This document shows, piece by piece, positions 53,005 through 61,478 of a stretch of DNA of 64,000 nucleotides; the stretch's first letter is position 1, and every line of letters begins with the position of its first letter. A model generated the notes under the pieces. It was given only the letters and a program-made list of their open reading frames with translations. It did not search any database and had not been told where the DNA came from. The stretch comes from Kribbella sp. ALI-6-A (lineage in GTDB: Bacteria; Actinomycetota; Actinomycetes; Propionibacteriales; Kribbellaceae), in assembly GCF_001984195.1 (NCBI RefSeq), contig NZ_MTQN01000006.1, positions 186,001-250,000 of the forward strand, given 5' to 3'. A program made the translations under genes and the position numbers.

Positions 53005-53851
53005 TCGTCAGCCCCTCCGTCAGCAACCGTTCAGCACCGTAGAACATCAGTACCACCGGCAGTGTCAGTACAACCGATCCTGCCATCAGCACGGTCTTCG
53101 GCACCTCGACACCGTTGGCCAGCTGCTGCAGGCCGAGGGACACCGTCCAGTGGTCCGGCTCGGCGGCCAGGAACAGCAGCGCGAACAGGAACTCGTTCCA
53201 GGCGATCATGAACACGTACAGTGCGGTCGCCATCACCGACGGCGCCGCCAGCGGCAGCACCACCTTGCGCAGGATCTGGAACCGCGAGCAGCCGTCGAGC
53301 GCGGCGGCCTCCTCGATGCTGACCGGCACCGTGCTGAAGTAGCTGCGCAGCATGTAGATCGCCACCGGCACGGTCTGCGCGATGTAGACCACGATCAGCC
53401 CGAACAGACTGCCCTGCAGACCGACCTTGGCGAACATCACGAACAGCGGCACCGCGAGCAGCGTCGCCGGGAACAGGTAGACGCCGAGGAACAGCGCGCC
53501 GACCTTGCGGTGCCCGGTGAAGCGCAGCCGGCTGACGGCGTACGCGCCGGGGATCGCGACCAGCAGGGTCAGCAGCATCGCGCCGATCGAGACGATCGCG
53601 GAGTTGCGCAGCATCAGCGGGAAGCCCTGCCCGCCGTTCTCCACCGAGGTCAGCACCGACCGGTACGAGTCGAGGCTGAACTCCTTGGCCGACACCCAGA
53701 TCCGCCCGGGGTCGAGCAGCAGCTCGTCGATCGGCTTCACCGACAGCAGCACCATGTAGTAGAAGGGGAACACCGTGGCGACCACCAGCACGGCGATCAC
53801 CACCCACCGCATGATCCCGAAGAACCGGATCTGGAAACCGTCCCTGGTCAT
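52985..53851 (-). CDS. Carbohydrate ABC transporter permease (MalG type)
   Basis: A 288-residue inner-membrane permease with six hydrophobic helices. The EAA loop that contacts the ATPase is EEAAALDGCSRFQILRKVVL, and the N-terminal segment MTRDGFQIRFFGIMRWVVIA matches MalG/UgpE-type proteins. The ATG at 53851 has GGAGG at six bases. It is the second permease of the importer. The region just upstream contains a short coupled ORF and a hairpin that covers its ribosome binding site. The ROK regulator gene overlaps its 3' end by 20 bases. No ATPase gene is in the cluster; a shared MsiK-type ATPase is assumed. Confidence 0.9.
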   Translation of the reverse strand: MTRDGFQIRFFGIMRWVVIAVLVVATVFPFYYMVLLSVKPIDELLLDPGRIWVSAKEFSLDSYRSVLTSVENGGQGFPLMLRNSAIVSIGAMLLTLLVAIPGAYAVSRLRFTGHRKVGALFLGVYLFPATLLAVPLFVMFAKVGLQGSLFGLIVVYIAQTVPVAIYMLRSYFSTVPVSIEEAAALDGCSRFQILRKVVLPLAAPSVMATALYVFMIAWNEFLFALLFLAAEPDHWTVSLGLQQLANGVEVPKTVLMAGSVVLTLPVVLMFYGAERLLTEGLTSGADKG

Positions 53852-53970
53852 GGGGCCTCCTGGCCTGGACTGAGGAGTGGAGGGAGCGAAGCGACCGGAG
53901 CGACGAGGGAAGGCCAGGAGTTGAAGCCCCATGACCCGCCGAGCCGGAGGCGAGGCATCAGTAGAGTCAT
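53848..53970 (-). CDS. Small coupled ORF (40 aa) between the two permease genes
   Basis: The ORF starts ATG at 53970, with GGAGGAGCAGGC in front, overlapping the stop of permease 1 (ATGA), and its TGA overlaps the ATG of permease 2. The product has a repetitive, low-complexity look (RLRLGGSWGFNSWPSLVAPV), and no known domain. The whole ORF lies on a GC-rich segment that also forms the hairpin at 53849-53933. It may be a coupling peptide rather than a functional protein. Confidence 0.4.
   Translation of the reverse strand: MTLLMPRLRLGGSWGFNSWPSLVAPVASLPPLLSPGQEAP
53849..53933 (-). promoter_or_regulatory. Hairpin sequestering the ribosome binding site of permease 2
   Basis: CATGGGGC (53849-53856) pairs with GCCCCATG (53926-53933), and CTCCTGGCC (53857-53865) with GGCCAGGAG (53912-53920), giving 17 pairs with one 5-base bulge (53921-53925). 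The downstream strand of this stem contains the GGAGG and ATG of permease 2. The loop (53866-53911) carries tandem GGAGCGAAGCGACC-type motifs. Translation of the small ORF through it would open the stem. Confidence 0.55.
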
Positions 53971-54959
53971 GCCTGCTCCTCCTGGACCTTGCGGCCGAAG
54001 AACCTGAAGTACAGCCCCAGCAGCACGATCAGTACGACGGCCAGCACGACCGCCTGCGCGGAAGCCAGCCCGACGTCGAACCGCGCCGTCAGGAACCGGT
54101 ACACCCGGACCGCGACCACGTCCGTGCCCGCGCCACCACCGGTGAGCAGGTACACGTCGTCGAACTTGTTGAACGTGAAGATGAACCGCAGCACCGTCAG
54201 CAGCGCGACGACCGGCATCAGCTGCGGCAGCAGGATGAAACGGAACCGCTGCCACGGCGTGGTCCCGTCGACCACGGCCGCTTCCTCGAGCACCGGCGGA
54301 ACGGCCTGCATCCGGGCGATCAGGAACAGGAACGCGAACGGGAAGTACCGCCACGTCTCGAACGCGATCACCGTGAACAGCGCCATCGGCACCGGGACAC
54401 CCAGCACCTCGTACGAGCGCTGGGTCAGGAAGGCGATCGGCCGGTCCCAGCCCAGCCACTCGACACCCCAGTGGTTCACCACGCCGAGGTCAGGGCTGAG
54501 CAGCACCTGCCAGACGAACGCGACGGCCACCACCGGAGCGACGTACGGGAGCAGCATCGCGCCGCGGATCAGGGCCCGGCCGCGGAACGGCTTGCGCAGC
54601 GCGAGCGCCGCGATCAGGCCGACCACGATCGAGCCGAGCGTCGAGCCGATCGTGTAGACCAGCGTGGTCCACAGCGACGACCAGAAACCGGGCGAGCTGA
54701 AGACGCGTTCGAGGTTGCGCAGGGTCCAGTGACCCCACAGGCCCTGGCTCTGGATGTCGACCAGGCGGACGTTCTGGAACGCCAGCATCACCGTCCACAG
54801 GATCGGCAGCACGACGACGACCAGCACGATCACCAGGGTCGGCGAGACCAGCGTCAGGCCGGCCCGGTTCTCCTCCCGGCGCAACGGGCTCTTCGAGCGG
54901 CGCCGCTTCGGCGTCGGAGCCGGGTCGGCGGCAGGGGGTCTTTCGGTCACGGTTGTCAT
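53967..54959 (-). CDS. Carbohydrate ABC transporter permease (MalF/UgpA type)
   Basis: A 330-residue permease with six helices after a basic cytoplasmic N-terminus (PAPTPKRRRSKSPLRREENR). The EAA motif is EEAAVVDGTTPWQRFRFILL. It is the first permease of the importer and starts eight bases after the binding-protein stop, with GGCAG as a modest ribosome binding site. Together with the MalG-type partner it forms the channel of a CUT1-type sugar importer. Confidence 0.9.
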   Translation of the reverse strand: MTTVTERPPAADPAPTPKRRRSKSPLRREENRAGLTLVSPTLVIVLVVVVLPILWTVMLAFQNVRLVDIQSQGLWGHWTLRNLERVFSSPGFWSSLWTTLVYTIGSTLGSIVVGLIAALALRKPFRGRALIRGAMLLPYVAPVVAVAFVWQVLLSPDLGVVNHWGVEWLGWDRPIAFLTQRSYEVLGVPVPMALFTVIAFETWRYFPFAFLFLIARMQAVPPVLEEAAVVDGTTPWQRFRFILLPQLMPVVALLTVLRFIFTFNKFDDVYLLTGGGAGTDVVAVRVYRFLTARFDVGLASAQAVVLAVVLIVLLGLYFRFFGRKVQEEQA

Positions 54960-54966
54960 CTCTGCC

Positions 54967-56358
54967 TCACCCGAGCGAGTCCTGGATCGCGGCGACGTCG
55001 TCGGTCGCCTGCTTGGCGGCCTCGTCGGCGTCCACCTGCCCACTGGCCAGCGCACTGATTGCCTTCGGCACCGGGAGTTCACCGAGCGTGGCGCCCACCA
55101 GCGCGCCCTGTCCCTCGGTGATGCCCCAGCGCTGCATCTTGCCGACGCCGTCGCGCAGTTCGTCGATCACCGGAGCCGGGTAGATCGCGGCCAGCGGTTT
55201 GCGCGTGTCGACGCCGATGTCGGCCTTGTCCCAGGCCTGGTCGAACTTGTCCGGATCGGCCGCCGTCCCGTGCCGAACCGGGAACTTGCCCTCGGCCGCC
55301 ATCCCGAACCAGTCCTCGTAGCCCTGGTCGAGCATGTACTGGACCAGCTGCTTGGACGCGTCGGCCTTCGCCGTCTTGGTCACCGTCCAGCCGGTCACCT
55401 CGCCGAACTGCGCGGGCTCCGCGCCGTCCGGGCCCTGGACCGCGGTCACCACACCGGTGTTGCGGGCCAGCCAGCCCTTGTCCTTGGCGCACGGCTCGCA
55501 GCTCGGCAGCGCGTCCTCGCGCAGGCCGGCCAGCTCGTCGAGCAGGAACGACGACCAGACCACCATCGCCGACTTGCCGGCGAAGTACGAGGCGCGGGTG
55601 GAGTCGACGGTCTGGGTCCCGGCGGCGGAGTACTTGGTCGCCAGGTCGCCGTAGAAGCGGAACGCCTCCTGGCAGGCCGGACTGTCGAGGGTGATCTTGC
55701 CGCCACCGTCGACGAGCTGGCAGTTGTTCGCCAGCGCGAAGTACTCGAAGCTCTGCTGGGTGAACGGGTCGGCGGGATCGGTGGCCACCGAGATGCCCTC
55801 GGTGTCGCCCTTGTTCAGGGTCTGCGCGGCCTTCTCGATCGCCGCGTACGTCGTGGGCTCGGCCAGGCCGGCCGCGGCGAACAGGTCCTTGCGGTAGTAG
55901 AGCAGCTGGGTCCAGCTGTCCGACGGTACGGCGAGCTGCCGGTCACCGTCGCGGGTCAGGTCGAGCGCGCGCTGGTCGAAGGTCTTCGGACCGAGCTCGT
56001 CGACGACCTGGCCGGCGGCGTCCGGGTTGAGCAGGCCGTTGCTGGACAGCTGCTGGATCGCGGCCAGGGGCACCGCGCCGATCACGTCGGGCAGCTTGCC
56101 GGCCGCCGCGGCGGACATCACCAGCTGGCTCAGTTGTGGCTCGTCGACCCCGACCAGCTTCACCTGGATGCCGGTCTCGGCGGTGAAGCGCTGGAAGATC
56201 GCGCGGGTGGTCTCCAGCCGCCCGGAGACGTTCTCCAGCGACCAGACGGTGATGCTGCGGTCGTCACCGGCGGTGGAATCGTTGCCGCAGGACGTGAGCA
56301 CTCCGGCCGCGAGCAGGAGCGCACTCGCCGTCGAGAGCGCCCTGGTGAAGCGTGACAT
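54967..56358 (-). CDS. Sugar ABC transporter substrate-binding lipoprotein
   Basis: A 463-residue extracellular solute-binding protein (family 1). A lipoprotein signal peptide ends in the lipobox LTSC with Cys24, so the protein is tethered to the outer face of the membrane. The mature part starts with a short linker, then ITVWSLENVSGRLETTRAIF, and continues with the usual two-lobe pattern (AAAAGKLPDVIGAVPLAAIQ). It delivers a sugar to the two permeases encoded downstream. It is divergent from the dehydrogenase gene at 56474; a promoter and an operator-like inverted repeat lie between. Confidence 0.92.
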   Translation of the reverse strand: MSRFTRALSTASALLLAAGVLTSCGNDSTAGDDRSITVWSLENVSGRLETTRAIFQRFTAETGIQVKLVGVDEPQLSQLVMSAAAAGKLPDVIGAVPLAAIQQLSSNGLLNPDAAGQVVDELGPKTFDQRALDLTRDGDRQLAVPSDSWTQLLYYRKDLFAAAGLAEPTTYAAIEKAAQTLNKGDTEGISVATDPADPFTQQSFEYFALANNCQLVDGGGKITLDSPACQEAFRFYGDLATKYSAAGTQTVDSTRASYFAGKSAMVVWSSFLLDELAGLREDALPSCEPCAKDKGWLARNTGVVTAVQGPDGAEPAQFGEVTGWTVTKTAKADASKQLVQYMLDQGYEDWFGMAAEGKFPVRHGTAADPDKFDQAWDKADIGVDTRKPLAAIYPAPVIDELRDGVGKMQRWGITEGQGALVGATLGELPVPKAISALASGQVDADEAAKQATDDVAAIQDSLG

Positions 56359-56387
56359 ACATCCTCCTCAGGGGAGCTGACATACGC

Positions 56388-56416
56388 ATAACATCAGGAC
56401 TATTGTCTTTTGACAA
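56388..56416 (-). promoter_or_regulatory. Promoter of the sugar ABC operon
   Basis: On the minus strand TTGTCA (56411-56416) and TGTTAT (56388-56393) are separated by 17 bases. The -35 box lies within the inverted repeat at 56403-56416, consistent with repression by the ROK protein. Confidence 0.6.
56403..56416. promoter_or_regulatory. Candidate ROK operator TTGTC-TTTT-GACAA
   Basis: TTGTCTTTTGACAA has perfect 5-base arms around TTTT. It covers the -35 region of the ABC operon promoter and lies 57 bases upstream of the divergent dehydrogenase start. CTTTTGA also occurs in the operator candidate of the other ROK locus (28463-28488). Confidence 0.5.
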
Positions 56417-56473
56417 GACCTAAGTCTGGTGCTTGTCTCGTCTTGGCCCTTGTTTTCGTCGCTGGAGGTTCCC

Positions 56474-57502
56474 GTGGCTCGCGTCGTGCAGTTCTCCGCT
56501 CCCCGCCTGGCCGAGGTGGTGGACTTCGATCCGCCGCCGCTGCCGCCCGGGCACGTCCGGGTCCGGACGGCGTTCTCCGGCATCTCGGCCGGCACCGAGC
56601 TCACGGCGTACCGGGGCACCAACCCGTATCTGACCCGCTCGTGGGACGCCGACGCGCGGATCTTCCGCGACAGCGAGGCCGGAGTCGCGTTCCCGGTCGT
56701 CGGCTGGGGCTACTCGGAGTCCGGTGAGGTCGTCGAGGTCGCCTCCGACGTCACCGCGCTGTCGGTCGGCGACCAGGTCTGGGGTATCTGGGGCCACCGC
56801 AGCGAGGCCGTCCTCCCGGTCGAGAAGCTCGCCGGACACCAGCTCCCGCCCGGCGTCTCGCTGGCGGCGGCGTCCTTCACCCGCGTCGGCGCGATCGCCT
56901 ACAACGCGATCCTGTCGGCCCGGATCACGCTCGGCGACCTCGTCGCCATCTACGGCCAGGGCGTCATCGGCCTGCTCGCCACCCGCCTGGCCACCCTCTC
57001 GGGCGCCCAGGTCCTCACCGTCGACGGCGTGGAGTCGCGCCGGGCGGAGTCGCTCAAGTACGGCGCTCTGGAGTCCTTCGCCCCCGGTACGGCGGCCGAG
57101 CAGATCCGCGCCTTCGGCCGGCACGGCGCCGCCGACACGGCGATCGAGCTGTCCGGCGTCTACCCCGCTCTGCACGAGGCGATCCGTTCCGTCGGCGTCG
57201 GCGGCCGCGTGGTTGCCTCCGGCTTCTACCAGGGCGACGGCAACGGGCTCCGGCTCGGCGAGGAGTTCCACCACAACCGGGTTGAGCTGATCAGCTCGCA
57301 GATCGGCGGGGTCCCCGCCGAGCTGGCCGGCCGCTGGACCGTGGATCGCCTGCAGACCGGCTTCCTCGACCTGGTCGGGCGCGGCGCGATCGACCCCGAA
57401 CCGCTGATCACCCACCGCGTCCCGGTCGAAGAAGCCGCCGACGCCTACACCCTGCTCGACACGCGTCCCGGTGACGCCCTGCAAGTAGTACTGGAGTTCT
57501 GA
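56474..57502 (+). CDS. Zinc-type alcohol dehydrogenase family protein
   Basis: A 342-residue medium-chain dehydrogenase. The GroES-like half has GISAGTELTAYRGTNPYLTR, and the cofactor half has VAIYGQGVIGLLATRLATLS. The classical zinc-site GHE motif is not seen, so zinc use is uncertain. The GTG at 56474 follows GGAGG. It is the first gene of a divergent three-gene unit, coupled to the TIM-barrel isomerase gene by a TGATG junction. It probably oxidises a hydroxyl of the imported sugar. Confidence 0.88.
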   Translation: MARVVQFSAPRLAEVVDFDPPPLPPGHVRVRTAFSGISAGTELTAYRGTNPYLTRSWDADARIFRDSEAGVAFPVVGWGYSESGEVVEVASDVTALSVGDQVWGIWGHRSEAVLPVEKLAGHQLPPGVSLAAASFTRVGAIAYNAILSARITLGDLVAIYGQGVIGLLATRLATLSGAQVLTVDGVESRRAESLKYGALESFAPGTAAEQIRAFGRHGAADTAIELSGVYPALHEAIRSVGVGGRVVASGFYQGDGNGLRLGEEFHHNRVELISSQIGGVPAELAGRWTVDRLQTGFLDLVGRGAIDPEPLITHRVPVEEAADAYTLLDTRPGDALQVVLEF

Positions 57503-58296
57503 TGAAGATCGCATGCCAGGAGCAACTGTTGCCAGGGGCGACGTTGCAGGAGAAGTGGGAGTTCGCCACCGCCGCCGGGTACGACGGGATCGAGCTGCGC
57601 GGCAAGGGCGACCGGAGCTTCCGCGACCGGCTGCCGGAGCTGCGTCAGGCCAAGGCCGACGGCGTCGTGATGCCGACGGTCTGTGTCGACATGCTGCACT
57701 TCTTCGGCGCCTTCGACCCCGACCAGCGCGCCGACGCGATCGTCCAGATGAAGGACGAGCTGTCGGTGATCGGCGAGCTCGGCGGCCTCGGTGCGCAGAC
57801 GCCGGCGTCGTACGGGATGTTCTCGCGCCGGCTGCCTCCGTTCGAGCCGCCGCGCGACGAGGCCGGTGACCGCGAGGTGCTGCTCGACGGGCTGCGTCAG
57901 CTCGGCGAGCACGCGGCCGCCGAGGGCGTCGAGCTGTTCCTCGAGCCGCTGAACCGCTACGAGGACCACATGGTCAACCGGCTCGACCAGGCCGCCGAGC
58001 TGATCCAGGCGGTCGGCCTGGACTCGGTCCGGATCGGGATCGACAGTTACCACATGAACATCGAGGAGACCGACCCGTCCGCCTCGATCGTCGCCCAGGC
58101 GGCGTACATCGGGCACGTGCAGCTCAGCGACTCCAACCGGTTCCAGCCCGGCGCCGGTCACCTCGACTGGGCCGCGTTCCTCGGCGCCCTCGACGCCATC
58201 GGCTACGACCGCTACCTGGCCGTCGAGTGCCGCCTCACCGGCGACCCGGTCGAGGCCGTCCGCTCGATCCCGGCCGTCGTCAGGCGGTACGTGTGA
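57502..58296 (+). CDS. Sugar phosphate isomerase/epimerase (TIM barrel, AP_endonuc_2)
   Basis: A 264-residue TIM-barrel protein. It opens MKIACQEQLLPGATLQEKWE and AAGYDGIELRGKGDRSF; the metal ligands lie in ELFLEPLNRYEDH (Glu), GIDSYHMNIEE (Asp, His), VQLSDSNRFQPGAGH (Asp, His) and AVECRLTG (Glu). This is the normal set for a divalent-metal isomerase or epimerase. It overlaps the dehydrogenase by TGATG and the glycosidase by GTGA, so all three are made together. Confidence 0.88.
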   Translation: MKIACQEQLLPGATLQEKWEFATAAGYDGIELRGKGDRSFRDRLPELRQAKADGVVMPTVCVDMLHFFGAFDPDQRADAIVQMKDELSVIGELGGLGAQTPASYGMFSRRLPPFEPPRDEAGDREVLLDGLRQLGEHAAAEGVELFLEPLNRYEDHMVNRLDQAAELIQAVGLDSVRIGIDSYHMNIEETDPSASIVAQAAYIGHVQLSDSNRFQPGAGHLDWAAFLGALDAIGYDRYLAVECRLTGDPVEAVRSIPAVVRRYV

Positions 58297-59567
58297 CGAC
58301 GTCCCCCCAGCCAAACCTCCGGCAGGCCGCCGAGCGCGTGCTGCTCGGCAACTGGATCGGCCATTCGACGGTCCCGTCGCGCTCGCTCTACCCGCACCAG
58401 TGGAGCTGGGACTCGGCCTTCATCGCCATCGGCCTGCGGCACCTGTCCCCGCGCCGGGCACAGGTCGAGCTGGAGTCGCTGCTCGGTTCGCAGTGGGCCG
58501 ACGGGCGGATCCCGCACATCAGCTTCTCCCCCGCCGTGGCCCGGGACGCCTACTTCCCGGGCCCGGACTTCTGGCAGGCGAGCACGGCCGGCGGCGTCGA
58601 GACCTCCGGCATCATCCAGCCGCCGGTGCACGCACTGGCGGCCTGGCTCACCCACCGGGCCGACGAAGCCGAGTCGGTACGCCGTGGCTTCCTGGCCCGG
58701 ATCTACCCGAAACTCGTTGCCTGGCACACCTACTTGCGCACCCGCCGGGACCTCGGCGGCCGAGGACTCGTGGCGATCGTGCACCCGTGGGAGTCGGGCA
58801 TGGACAACAGCCCGGCCTGGGACGCGGCGCTGGCCCGAGTCACTCCCGCGCCGCTCGACTCGTTCACCCGGCGGGACACCGACCACGCCAGCACCACCGA
58901 TCGCCCCACCGACCTGGACTACGGGCGCTACGTGCAACTGGCCGCGACGTACCGGGACCACGGCTACGACGACTCCCGGACTCCGTTCGAGTTCGCCCTC
59001 GAGGACCCGGCGTTCAACGCGCTGCTGATCACCTCCGAGCACGCGCTCGCCGACATCGCGGAGGCGCTCGGGCTTGATCCGGCACACCACCTGAAGGCCG
59101 CCGAGGAACTCACCGGCGCTCTCGGCGCACTCTTCAGCGAAGGTCTCTTCCACGCCCGCGACCTGCGGGGAGAGGGCTTGGTCGACGCGGGCACGATCTC
59201 GGGGCTCATCCCGCTCATCGTCCCGGAGTTGCCGCAGGCAACCGAGTTGCTGGCGACCGCGCGGGGCGAGCGGTTCGGGCTGGGACGGGTTCACCTGGTG
59301 CCGAGCTACGACCTGACCGGGCCGGAATTCGAGCGCAAGCGCTACTGGCGCGGGCCGAGCTGGTTCAATACCGCCTGGCTGATCCATCGCGGCCTGGTCT
59401 GCCGAGGGGAGCAGGAACTGGCGGACAAGCTTCGCGCCGACCTGCTGGAACTCGCCGGCAGCACCGACTTCGCCGAGTACGTCGACCCGTACGACGGATC
59501 GCCGCGCGGCGCCCAGACGTTCAGCTGGACAGCCGCGCTGGCGCTGGACCTGCTCAGCTGCAGCTGA
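58293..59567 (+). CDS. GH63/MGH1-like glycoside hydrolase (glucosylglycerate hydrolase type)
   Basis: A 424-residue (alpha/alpha)6-barrel hydrolase without signal peptide, so cytoplasmic. The block LYPHQWSWDSAFIAIGLRHL, then HPWESGMDNSPAWD with the likely catalytic acid Asp171, and FAEYVDPYDGSP near the end with the likely base Glu, follow the pattern of GH63-type glucosylglycerate and mannosylglycerate hydrolases in sequence and length. The start overlaps the isomerase stop (GTGA). With the ABC importer next door, the likely role is hydrolysis of an imported small glycoside. Confidence 0.82.
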   Translation: MTTSPQPNLRQAAERVLLGNWIGHSTVPSRSLYPHQWSWDSAFIAIGLRHLSPRRAQVELESLLGSQWADGRIPHISFSPAVARDAYFPGPDFWQASTAGGVETSGIIQPPVHALAAWLTHRADEAESVRRGFLARIYPKLVAWHTYLRTRRDLGGRGLVAIVHPWESGMDNSPAWDAALARVTPAPLDSFTRRDTDHASTTDRPTDLDYGRYVQLAATYRDHGYDDSRTPFEFALEDPAFNALLITSEHALADIAEALGLDPAHHLKAAEELTGALGALFSEGLFHARDLRGEGLVDAGTISGLIPLIVPELPQATELLATARGERFGLGRVHLVPSYDLTGPEFERKRYWRGPSWFNTAWLIHRGLVCRGEQELADKLRADLLELAGSTDFAEYVDPYDGSPRGAQTFSWTAALALDLLSCS

Positions 59568-59591
59568 TCTGCCCGCCTGCAGCCGACTTGC

Positions 59592-59849
59592 TCAGCTGTA
59601 AGTGACGTCCAGCACGCCGACGATCTTGTCCAGCCGCGCGGCGACCCGGCCGACGTCGAACCCGTTGCCCTCGACGACGATCCGGAGCTCGCCGCGGTCC
59701 AGGCAGAGGCTGAGCTCCCGGACGTCGTACGGGTTGAGCAGGACGGCGATCCGGGCCAGCAGACCGCGGGTCTCGACCACCTCGGCGGTGAACACGGTCT
59801 GCACCCGGTCGACCAGCGCGGGCGCGGCGTACTCGGCGACGGCGGTCAT
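59592..59849 (-). CDS. Small ACT-like protein coupled to cimA
   Basis: An 85-residue protein with the beta-alpha-beta pattern of an ACT domain: VQTVFTAEVVETRGLLARIA, then LSLCLDRGELRIVVEGNG and VAARLDKIVGVLDVTYS. It resembles the small regulatory subunits of acetohydroxyacid synthase (IlvH/IlvM) more than any enzyme. Its ATG overlaps the cimA stop by four bases, so it is made with citramalate synthase. A role as an amino-acid-sensing partner of CimA or of another branched-chain enzyme is inference. The product lacks a catalytic domain. Confidence 0.6.
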   Translation of the reverse strand: MTAVAEYAAPALVDRVQTVFTAEVVETRGLLARIAVLLNPYDVRELSLCLDRGELRIVVEGNGFDVGRVAARLDKIVGVLDVTYS

Positions 59850-61435
59850 CGCGCGACCTCCTTGTGGCGCAGCAGGCCGAAGGTGACGCCGTCGACCAGC
59901 GCCTCCCAGGATGCCTCGACGATGTTGTGCCCGACGCCGACCGTCACCCACGAGCCTTCGCCGTCAGCGGTCTGGATCAGCACTCTGATTACGGCGTCGG
60001 TGCCGTGCCCCTGGTCGAGGATCCGCACCTTGTAGTCGACCAGGTCGAACTTGTTCACCACCGGGTAGGCCCGCTCGATCGCGGCCCGCAGCGCGTGGTC
60101 CAGGGCGTTGACCGGGCCGTTGCCCTCCCCGGTCACGATCTCCCGCTCACCACCGGCGACCAGCTTCACCGTCGCCTCCGAGACCGCCTCGCCCTCGGCG
60201 CGCGACTCGGTGATCACCCGCCACGACTCGACGTCGAAGAAGCTCGCCCGCTCCCCGGTGACCTCCTCGGTCAGCAGCAGCTCGAACGACGCGTCGGCCG
60301 ACTCGAACGTGTAGCCGCGGGCCTCCATCTTCTTGACCCGCTCGGTGACCCGCCCGACCAGTTCCTTGTCGTTGCCGAGGTCGAAGCCGAGCTCGCGGCC
60401 CTTCAGCTCGACGCTGGCCCGGCCGGCCATCTCGGAGACCAGCATCCGCATGTCGTTGCCGACCAGCGCCGGATCCGTGTGCTGGTAGAGATCCGGGTCC
60501 ACCTTGATCGCGCTGGCGTGCAGCCCCGCCTTGTGCGCGAACGCCGACAGGCCGACGTACGGCTGGCGGGCGGACGGCGGCACGTTGGTCACCTCGGCGA
60601 TCGCGTGCGCGATCCGGAACGACTCGGCCAGCCGGCCCGGCGGCAGCAGCTCCATGCCGCGCTTGAGTTCGAGGTTCGCGACGACGGCGAGCAGGTCGGC
60701 GTTGCCGGTGCGTTCGCCGTACCCGTTGATCGTGCCCTGGACGTGCGTCGCGCCGGCCTCGACCGCGGCGATCGAGTTCGCCACCGCGCAGCCGCCGTCG
60801 TTGTGCGCGTGGATGCCGAGCCGCGCGCCGGTCGTCTCGAGGACGTCGCGCACGACGTCCTGCAGCTCGCGCGGCAGCGTGCCGCCGTTGGTGTCGCAGA
60901 GCGCGACCACGTCGGAGCCGGCCTCGGCCGCGACCCGAACCACCTCGAGTGCGTACGCCTTGTTGGCCCGGTAGCCGTCGAAGAAGTGCTCGGTGTCGAG
61001 AAAGACCCGCTGGCCGTGCTCGCGCAGGTGCCGGACGGTGTCGGCCACCATGCGCAGGTTTTCGTCCAGCGTCGTGCGCAGCGCCCGCTCGACGTGCGCG
61101 TCGTGGCTCTTGGCCACCAACGTGACGACGTCCGCGCCGGACTCCCGCAGCGCCGCGACCTGCGGGTCGTCGGCAGCGGCCGCGCCCGGCTTGCAGGTCG
61201 CCCCGAACGCCGCGAAGGTCGCGTGGCGCAGGTGCAGCTCGGTCCGTGCCCGCGCGAAGAACTCCGTGTCCTTCGGTACGGCGCCCGGCCAGCCGCCCTC
61301 GATGAATCCGACGCCCAGGTCGTCCAGGTGCTGCGCGATGGCGATCTTGTCGGCCACGGACAGCGCCAGACCCTCCTGCTGCGCACCGTCGCGCAGGGTG
61401 GTGTCGTAGACGTGGAACTCGTCGGATCTGCTCAC
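59846..61435 (-). CDS. cimA: (R)-citramalate synthase
   Basis: A 529-residue HMGL-like enzyme that condenses acetyl-CoA and pyruvate in the threonine-independent route to isoleucine. The catalytic barrel (1-about 280) starts VYDTTLRDGAQQEGLALSVA and has the metal-binding GIHAHNDGGCAVANS; the C-terminal allosteric domain (about 395-529, LVDYKVRILDQGHGTDAVIR) is of the LeuA type. The GTG at 61435 has GGAAGGCG upstream. The leader contains a classical attenuator. A small ACT-like gene is coupled downstream. Confidence 0.93.
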   Translation of the reverse strand: MSRSDEFHVYDTTLRDGAQQEGLALSVADKIAIAQHLDDLGVGFIEGGWPGAVPKDTEFFARARTELHLRHATFAAFGATCKPGAAAADDPQVAALRESGADVVTLVAKSHDAHVERALRTTLDENLRMVADTVRHLREHGQRVFLDTEHFFDGYRANKAYALEVVRVAAEAGSDVVALCDTNGGTLPRELQDVVRDVLETTGARLGIHAHNDGGCAVANSIAAVEAGATHVQGTINGYGERTGNADLLAVVANLELKRGMELLPPGRLAESFRIAHAIAEVTNVPPSARQPYVGLSAFAHKAGLHASAIKVDPDLYQHTDPALVGNDMRMLVSEMAGRASVELKGRELGFDLGNDKELVGRVTERVKKMEARGYTFESADASFELLLTEEVTGERASFFDVESWRVITESRAEGEAVSEATVKLVAGGEREIVTGEGNGPVNALDHALRAAIERAYPVVNKFDLVDYKVRILDQGHGTDAVIRVLIQTADGEGSWVTVGVGHNIVEASWEALVDGVTFGLLRHKEVAR

Positions 61436-61478
61436 GGGAGTCGCCTTCCGGTGGATGGGGGCATCAGGCAAACAAAAA

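Noticed and set aside
53848..54459. 203-codon frame overlapping permease 1
   Set aside because: Only its last 40 codons, after the ATG at 53970 with its own ribosome binding site, are supported; the rest is a shadow of the permease gene.
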